Origin: Euryarchaeota archaeon UBA128
GTDB taxonomy: Archaea > Thermoplasmatota > Poseidoniia > Poseidoniales > Poseidoniaceae
Direction of reading: 5' to 3'
Length of the DNA stretch: 9,248 nt
Assembly (NCBI GenBank): GCA_002496955.1
Contig: DALZ01000116.1
Coordinates: 1 to 9,248 of the forward strand
Shown here: piece after piece, positions 5,776 through 9,248 of the stretch
How positions within the stretch are numbered: the stretch's first letter is position 1
How the letters are laid out: every line of letters begins with the position of its first letter
The notes under the pieces: generated by a model
Seen by the model: the letters and a program-made list of their open reading frames with translations, nothing else
Told to the model about the DNA's origin: nothing
The model's database searches: none
Program-made: the position numbers and the translations under genes

Positions 5776-6891
5776 ATGGCAACAATCAAGGAGCAAATCG
5801 AATTGATTCGCGCCGAGATTGACAAGACTCAGAAAAACAAGGCGACAAATGCTCATATTGGCAAATTAAAAGCAAAAATCGCTCAACTCAAGTTGAAAGA
5901 AGAAAAAGCCATGGCTCACTCGAAAGCTAGCGGCGGTGGAAAAGGTTTCGAGGTAAAAAAATCCGGGGATGCAACAGTTGCTCTCGTGGGATTTCCTTCA
6001 GTTGGTAAGTCAACGCTAATCTCTAAGGTTACCGATGCTCATTCTGAGGCGGGCGGTTATGCATTCACCACCCTAACGTGCATACCCGGGGTGATGGAGC
6101 ATCGAGGAGCTAAGATACAGATTTTAGATCTTCCTGGATTAATCAAAGGGGCCTCTGAGGGCAAGGGTAGGGGTCGCGAAATACTCAATGTTATTCGTAG
6201 TGCTGATATGACGTTATTCATTGTCGATCCGTTCCAAGATGGTCACTTCAACGTACTCCACAAAGAGTTACACAATGCAGGTCTCCGATTAAATCAGACA
6301 AAACCCCCAGTTTTCATCAAACGTGTTGACAAGGGCGGTATTGATGTCAGGTCGACGGTTGAACAGACACATCTTTCCGATAGTGACATCGGTGATATTA
6401 TCCGTTCGTTTGGTTTCACTTCGGCAGTCGTGACCCTGCGAGAAAATGCTACAGCAGAACAGATTGTCGACTGTCTTGCTGGCAATAGGGTGTATGAGAA
6501 AGCAGTCATAGCCATCAACAAAATTGACATTGCTACAGAAGATGAGATTGTCAATGCCACCGAAGCGCTACCCAGCGAATGGCCCGTTATGCGCATATCA
6601 GCATTCAAAGATATTGGTTTGGAAGAACTTAAGGATTTTATTTATGACAATTTGGGATTCATGCGCGTTTTCTTGAAGCCACAAGGTCAAGAAGCAGACC
6701 TTGAGGAACCACTCATTGTAAAAGATGATTCAACGGTAGAAAATATATGTAATAAATTACATCGGGATTTCGTCAGGAAGTTTCGTTTTGCTAGAGTGAA
6801 GGGGCCTAGCGCCAAGTTCGATTGGCAGCGTGTTGGATTAGACCACAGGCTTGTTGATGGTGATTTACTTACGATTGTAGTAAAGCGTTAG
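5776..6891 (+). CDS. DRG-family GTPase (developmentally regulated GTP-binding protein homologue, TGS domain)
   Basis: DRG proteins are Obg-like GTPases universal in archaea and eukaryotes that associate with ribosomes and translation. Counting from the ATG at 5776 the protein has 371 residues, the normal full length. The N-terminus (1-45) is the basic helical hairpin with the family's NKAT-x3-HIG-x-LKAK pattern (21-34). The G domain has G1 GFPSVGKST (72-80), the switch I threonines in FTTLT (97-101), G3 DLPG (118-121), G4 NKID (248-251) and G5 RISA (273-276). The DRG-type insertion (about 160-240) lies within the G domain. The C-terminal TGS domain occupies about 295-370. A gapless frame and intact motifs indicate an active enzyme. 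It is a single-gene unit, divergent from the unrecognised gene and convergent with the SUF operon, whose last stop codon it overlaps by 4 bp. Confidence 0.95.
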   Translation: MATIKEQIELIRAEIDKTQKNKATNAHIGKLKAKIAQLKLKEEKAMAHSKASGGGKGFEVKKSGDATVALVGFPSVGKSTLISKVTDAHSEAGGYAFTTLTCIPGVMEHRGAKIQILDLPGLIKGASEGKGRGREILNVIRSADMTLFIVDPFQDGHFNVLHKELHNAGLRLNQTKPPVFIKRVDKGGIDVRSTVEQTHLSDSDIGDIIRSFGFTSAVVTLRENATAEQIVDCLAGNRVYEKAVIAINKIDIATEDEIVNATEALPSEWPVMRISAFKDIGLEELKDFIYDNLGFMRVFLKPQGQEADLEEPLIVKDDSTVENICNKLHRDFVRKFRFARVKGPSAKFDWQRVGLDHRLVDGDLLTIVVKR

Positions 6892-7205
6892 TCCCAGATA
6901 CCCATGTCCATTTTAGCGTCTTCTGAAGCATGGATTTTGGGGTCCCAACGTGGCGACCATACTAAATTGACATGAACAGATTCGACACCTTCTGTATTGA
7001 GTGCAGCACGATGCGTTGCTGCCATAATTTCTGCGGCTGCAGGACAGCCTGGACTGGTCAAAGTCATGTCAATTTCAGCATGAACTAAGCCCTCCTTGTC
7101 CTCAATTCTGACATCATAGACTAAACCTAATTCTACAATTGATAATTCCAATTCGGGGTCTTCAACTTCGTCTAAATGAACTAACACTGCCGCTTTATCT
7201 GTCAT
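6888..7205 (-). CDS. SufT/MIP18-family (DUF59, PaaD-like) iron-sulfur maturation protein
   Basis: Proteins of this family assist assembly or delivery of iron-sulfur clusters; eukaryotic MIP18/CIA2 and bacterial SufT are relatives. The 105-residue product is a complete single domain. It has DPELELSIVELGLVYDV (16-32) with the typical D-P-E-x4-I-x2-LGL pattern, TLTSPGCP (49-56) with the conserved C54, and LVWSPRWDP (81-89) with the usual W-x-P-x-W block near the C-terminus. It is the last gene of the suf operon, 8 bp after sufE. AGGTGG (7210-7215, minus strand) begins in the sufE stop codon and ends 4 nt before its ATG. The context makes a role in Fe-S biogenesis likely. The exact step, carrier or targeting factor, is not shown by the sequence. 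Its stop codon overlaps the convergent DRG gene. Confidence 0.88.
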   Translation of the reverse strand: MTDKAAVLVHLDEVEDPELELSIVELGLVYDVRIEDKEGLVHAEIDMTLTSPGCPAAAEIMAATHRAALNTEGVESVHVNLVWSPRWDPKIHASEDAKMDMGIWD

Positions 7206-7213
7206 TAAACCAC

Positions 7214-7624
7214 CTACATTTGAGTCTTAATTTCATTCATTACTTTGTCGAACATATTTCTAAATCCGTTGGAACGGCTTGGTGATAGTGAATTGAGAAT
7301 ACCCATTTCGGTGGCAAAATCTGGGGTCAGTGTCAAAACGACATTAGCGTCGCCATTATCTATCGCCATTGTCAAGATACCCATAAGCCCTTGAACTAAT
7401 TTTGAGTCTGCACCTGAATAGAATCTAACATTTGAATCAATAATTTCGACTTTTACATGAGCTTCTGATTGACAGCCATTGACCCGCGTAGCATCCGTCC
7501 ACTGGTCAATGGGAAGTAAATTAACTTCATCAGCAAGGTCAAAGACCATCTCAAGCCTTTCCATTTTATCATCGATTTCTTGGAATTCTTCAATCAGTTC
7601 AGTCAATTCTTCTGAGTAGGTCAT
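7214..7624 (-). CDS. sufE: SufE, cysteine desulfurase sulfur-acceptor protein
   Basis: SufE accepts a persulfide from SufS, stimulates its activity and hands sulfur to the SufBCD scaffold. The 136-residue protein has the full family pattern. An N-terminal helix (about 5-30) comes first. VNGCQSEAHV (48-57) holds the catalytic C51. A buried-loop region follows, then SLSPSRSNGFRNMF (112-125), which matches the family's LTPSRSNGL block. Its ATG shares the bases ATGA with the sufS stop codon (7621-7624), which indicates translational coupling. GGAGAGG (7630-7636, minus strand) ends 5 nt upstream and confirms the start. SufE is typical of bacterial and plastid SUF systems and less usual in archaea, so transfer from bacteria is likely. 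The base composition nevertheless resembles the neighbours, so any transfer is not recent. Confidence 0.94.
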   Translation of the reverse strand: MTYSEELTELIEEFQEIDDKMERLEMVFDLADEVNLLPIDQWTDATRVNGCQSEAHVKVEIIDSNVRFYSGADSKLVQGLMGILTMAIDNGDANVVLTLTPDFATEMGILNSLSPSRSNGFRNMFDKVMNEIKTQM

Positions 7625-8808
7625 GCAAACCTCTCCAAAATTTCTTTGAAATAATCGACAAACGAAACTACTTCATCGTGGGTGTTGTAAAAATAGAGAG
7701 AGACACGAACAGTGCCAGTGATTTCAAGCCTATCAAGCAGAGGCTGGGCGCAGTGATGGCCGGTTCTAACTGCAAATCCTCTAGCATCCAATAGGTGTGC
7801 AAGATCTTCGGAATTCATGGTTGGATGGAGGAATGAAACTACTGCAGCATCATTTTTATCGTGCCTTCCGTATACTGTCATTCCTAACTCTCGTAATTCT
7901 TTAGCTAGCCAACGAGCTGAGTCTAAAATTCGTTTATGTTCAGATTTAATATCGACATCATTTAGCCATTTTAAGGCCTCAGTCCAGCCAATCGCTTCGG
8001 CGATTCTCGGCGTGCCAGCTTCAAATTTTTGTTCGTTTTTCTGGTAGGTGGAGCCGTGAATTGACACGGTCTCTATCATGTCACCGCCACCCATGAATGG
8101 TTGCATCTCGTTGAATGCATCATCGGTTACCAGTAGTGCACCAATACCAGTTGGTCCACACATTTTGTGTGCGGAAAATGCCATGAAGTCTGCTCCTAGT
8201 TCGCCAAAGTCGATGTCTTGATGAGGTGCACTTTGGGCGGCATCAAGTAGCACCTTGGCGCCGTTCTGCTTAGCAATTTTGACTATTCTTTCAACTGGAT
8301 TGCAGACCCCCAAAACATTTGATATATGGACTACGCAAACGAGTTTTGCACCTTTAATAGCCGCTTCAAATAATTCCATATCGAGGGTTAAATCCTTTTG
8401 CACGGGGACATATCTTAGCTCTATATTCATCTCTTGCGCTAACATCTGCCAGGGAACTATGTCCGAGTGATGCTCCATCTCGGTAAGAATTATTGCATCA
8501 CCATCGACTAAATTTGCTCTGCCCCATGCATGCGCCACTAGATTAATTGCTTCTGTGGTGCCGCTAGTGATGATTGCTCTGGTGGCATTGAAGCGTGACT
8601 TGAGCTCTCTACGACATGATTCGTAACCTTCGGTAGCTTCACCAGCCAAAGTATGAACCGCACGATGAACATTAGCGTTAGAGTTTGAGTAGTAATCGTT
8701 CATTGCGTCAATTACCACACTAGGTTTTTGGGTAGTTGCTGCGTTGTCAAAGTAAACCAACGGATAACCGTTGATCTCACGTTGCAAGATTGGGAATTCC
8801 TCACGCAT
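7621..8808 (-). CDS. sufS: SufS, group II cysteine desulfurase
   Basis: SufS is a PLP enzyme that converts cysteine to alanine and holds the released sulfur as a persulfide for SufE. The 395-residue protein is full length. YFDNAATTQKP (19-29) is the family's opening. TSGTTEAINL (81-90) binds the PLP phosphate, EMEHHSD (110-116) has H114 stacking on the cofactor, and LLDAAQSAPH (187-196) has D189 for the pyridine nitrogen. FSAHKMCGPTGIG (211-223) carries the PLP lysine K215, and RTGHHCAQP (348-356) the catalytic C353 with the short group II loop. R369 in VRVSLYFYNT fits the substrate-carboxylate arginine. GGAGG (8815-8819, minus strand) lies 6 nt before the ATG at 8808 and confirms the start. 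It lies 1 bp from sufD upstream and overlaps sufE downstream, a tight operon. Confidence 0.96.
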   Translation of the reverse strand: MREEFPILQREINGYPLVYFDNAATTQKPSVVIDAMNDYYSNSNANVHRAVHTLAGEATEGYESCRRELKSRFNATRAIITSGTTEAINLVAHAWGRANLVDGDAIILTEMEHHSDIVPWQMLAQEMNIELRYVPVQKDLTLDMELFEAAIKGAKLVCVVHISNVLGVCNPVERIVKIAKQNGAKVLLDAAQSAPHQDIDFGELGADFMAFSAHKMCGPTGIGALLVTDDAFNEMQPFMGGGDMIETVSIHGSTYQKNEQKFEAGTPRIAEAIGWTEALKWLNDVDIKSEHKRILDSARWLAKELRELGMTVYGRHDKNDAAVVSFLHPTMNSEDLAHLLDARGFAVRTGHHCAQPLLDRLEITGTVRVSLYFYNTHDEVVSFVDYFKEILERFA

Positions 8809-8809
8809 G

Positions 8810-9248
8810 CTAATCCTCCAAATTTTGATTAAGATGTTTGTTGAGAGAATCGAGGAGAAATAATCGAACGTTGTCGTCGGATATTTTCGAGAAACTACTA
8901 ACTAAGAAACCCTCGACAATAAGTGACTTAGCGTGTTTTGGAGTAAAGCCTCTCGCCATAAGGTAGTGCAACTGATTTTCATCAATCGGTGAGCTTGCTG
9001 CACCGTGAGCAGCGCTGACATCATCGGACAAAACCTCTAGTTCTGGCAGTGACTCTGCTCTGGCTCGGTCGGATAGCAACAGGTTCTTGAAAACTTGACC
9101 AGCATCAGTCCCGTCACAATTTTCTTCAATCATCAATAATCCTGTGCCAATGGCGTGGCCTCGGTCGGAGCAAGACGAATTTACTGTCAATGATGAGTTC
9201 GTGTGACCTGATTTGTGCAATATCTCTATGTGGTGGTCATCATGTCTT
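8810..9248 (-). CDS. sufD: SufD, SUF Fe-S scaffold subunit (C-terminal part only)
   Basis: The minus-strand frame is open from the right edge (base 9247) to the TAG at 8810-8812, about 145 codons, and the N-terminal part is outside the window. A TTG at 9218-9220 is internal, because homology-like sequence (DDHHIEILH) continues upstream of it. The fragment has the C-terminal SufB/SufD beta-helix and helical tail: a His-rich turn near the edge, GTDAGQVFKNLLLSD in the middle, then ELEVLSDDVSAAHGAASS with the SufD-type His, and ENQLHYLMARG leading into the last helices. The DV-x-AHGA context fits SufD better than SufB. SufD forms a complex with SufB and the ATPase SufC, which should lie just beyond the right edge. 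The end of its coding sequence contains the sufS Shine-Dalgarno, so the two are coupled. Confidence 0.88.
   Translation of the reverse strand, partial: RHDDHHIEILHKSGHTNSSLTVNSSCSDRGHAIGTGLLMIEENCDGTDAGQVFKNLLLSDRARAESLPELEVLSDDVSAAHGAASSPIDENQLHYLMARGFTPKHAKSLIVEGFLVSSFSKISDDNVRLFLLDSLNKHLNQNLED
8815..8819 (-). promoter_or_regulatory. Strong Shine-Dalgarno of sufS inside the sufD 3' end
   Basis: GGAGG on the minus strand lies 6 nt before the sufS ATG and within the last codons of sufD. It fixes the sufS start and supports one polycistronic suf message. Confidence 0.75.

Noticed and set aside
6294..6608. A 104-codon minus-strand frame inside the DRG gene
   Set aside because: It is antisense to well-conserved GTPase coding sequence and has no start signal; it is a by-product of codon usage on the sense strand.
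9218..9220. TTG at 9218-9220 as the start of a small separate protein of 136 residues
   Set aside because: The frame continues to the window edge with SufD-like sequence, so this is an internal codon of a truncated sufD.
1..9248. A hidden defence system, mobile element, CRISPR array or RNA gene
   Set aside because: Coding density is close to complete with recognisable core metabolic genes. No regularly spaced repeats, transposase, integrase or tRNA-like folds were seen, and gaps are all about 100 bp or less.

Overview
The window looks like a chromosomal segment from an archaeon. The evidence is an archaeal-type NMN adenylyltransferase, a DRG-family GTPase with TGS domain, a radical SAM protein of the archaeal COG2108 type, compact gene packing and TATA-like elements upstream of several transcription units. 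It also carries genes common in bacteria (GrpE and a SufS/SufE pair) and moderately AT-leaning, non-hyperthermophile-like proteins. That mix suggests a mesophilic lineage such as marine Thermoplasmatota (Poseidoniia, marine group II/III). This placement is inference from gene content; no rRNA is present.

Layout: about eleven protein genes fill nearly all of the window and no gap exceeds about 105 bases. Positions 1-2527 are a leftward block: pdxT (glutaminase of pyridoxal-phosphate synthase), then a COG2108 radical SAM protein, then the 5' part of a membrane-anchored alkaline-phosphatase-superfamily enzyme that runs off the left edge. Divergent from pdxT, positions 2607-4349 are a rightward pair: a class V aminotransferase of the alanine/serine-glyoxylate type and an NMN adenylyltransferase. 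Positions 4346-5674 run leftward: a 243-residue protein I do not recognise, followed by grpE. Positions 5776-6891 hold a rightward DRG GTPase. Positions 6888-9248 are a leftward iron-sulfur assembly operon read in the order sufD (3' part only), sufS, sufE, and a SufT/MIP18-family gene, with overlaps or very short gaps and good Shine-Dalgarno sequences.

How the genes fit together: the SUF genes form one pathway. SufS takes sulfur from cysteine, SufE relays the persulfide, SufD belongs to the scaffold (SufB and SufC are presumably just outside the window), and the SufT-like protein helps maturation. PdxT supports synthesis of the PLP cofactor used by SufS and by the aminotransferase. The radical SAM protein needs an iron-sulfur cluster. 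The rest is housekeeping: NAD synthesis, DnaK co-chaperone and a ribosome-associated GTPase.

Most of the region is ordinary core genome; I see no mobile element, CRISPR array, RNA gene or obvious defence system. The points most worth a second look are two convergent gene pairs that overlap by the same TTAG tetranucleotide, the altered C-terminal nucleotide-binding motif of the NMN adenylyltransferase, an enlarged loop in PdxT, the unrecognised Trp-rich protein beside grpE, a perfect 7-bp dyad between the latter and the DRG gene, and a left-edge enzyme that resembles GPI-ethanolamine-phosphate transferases.
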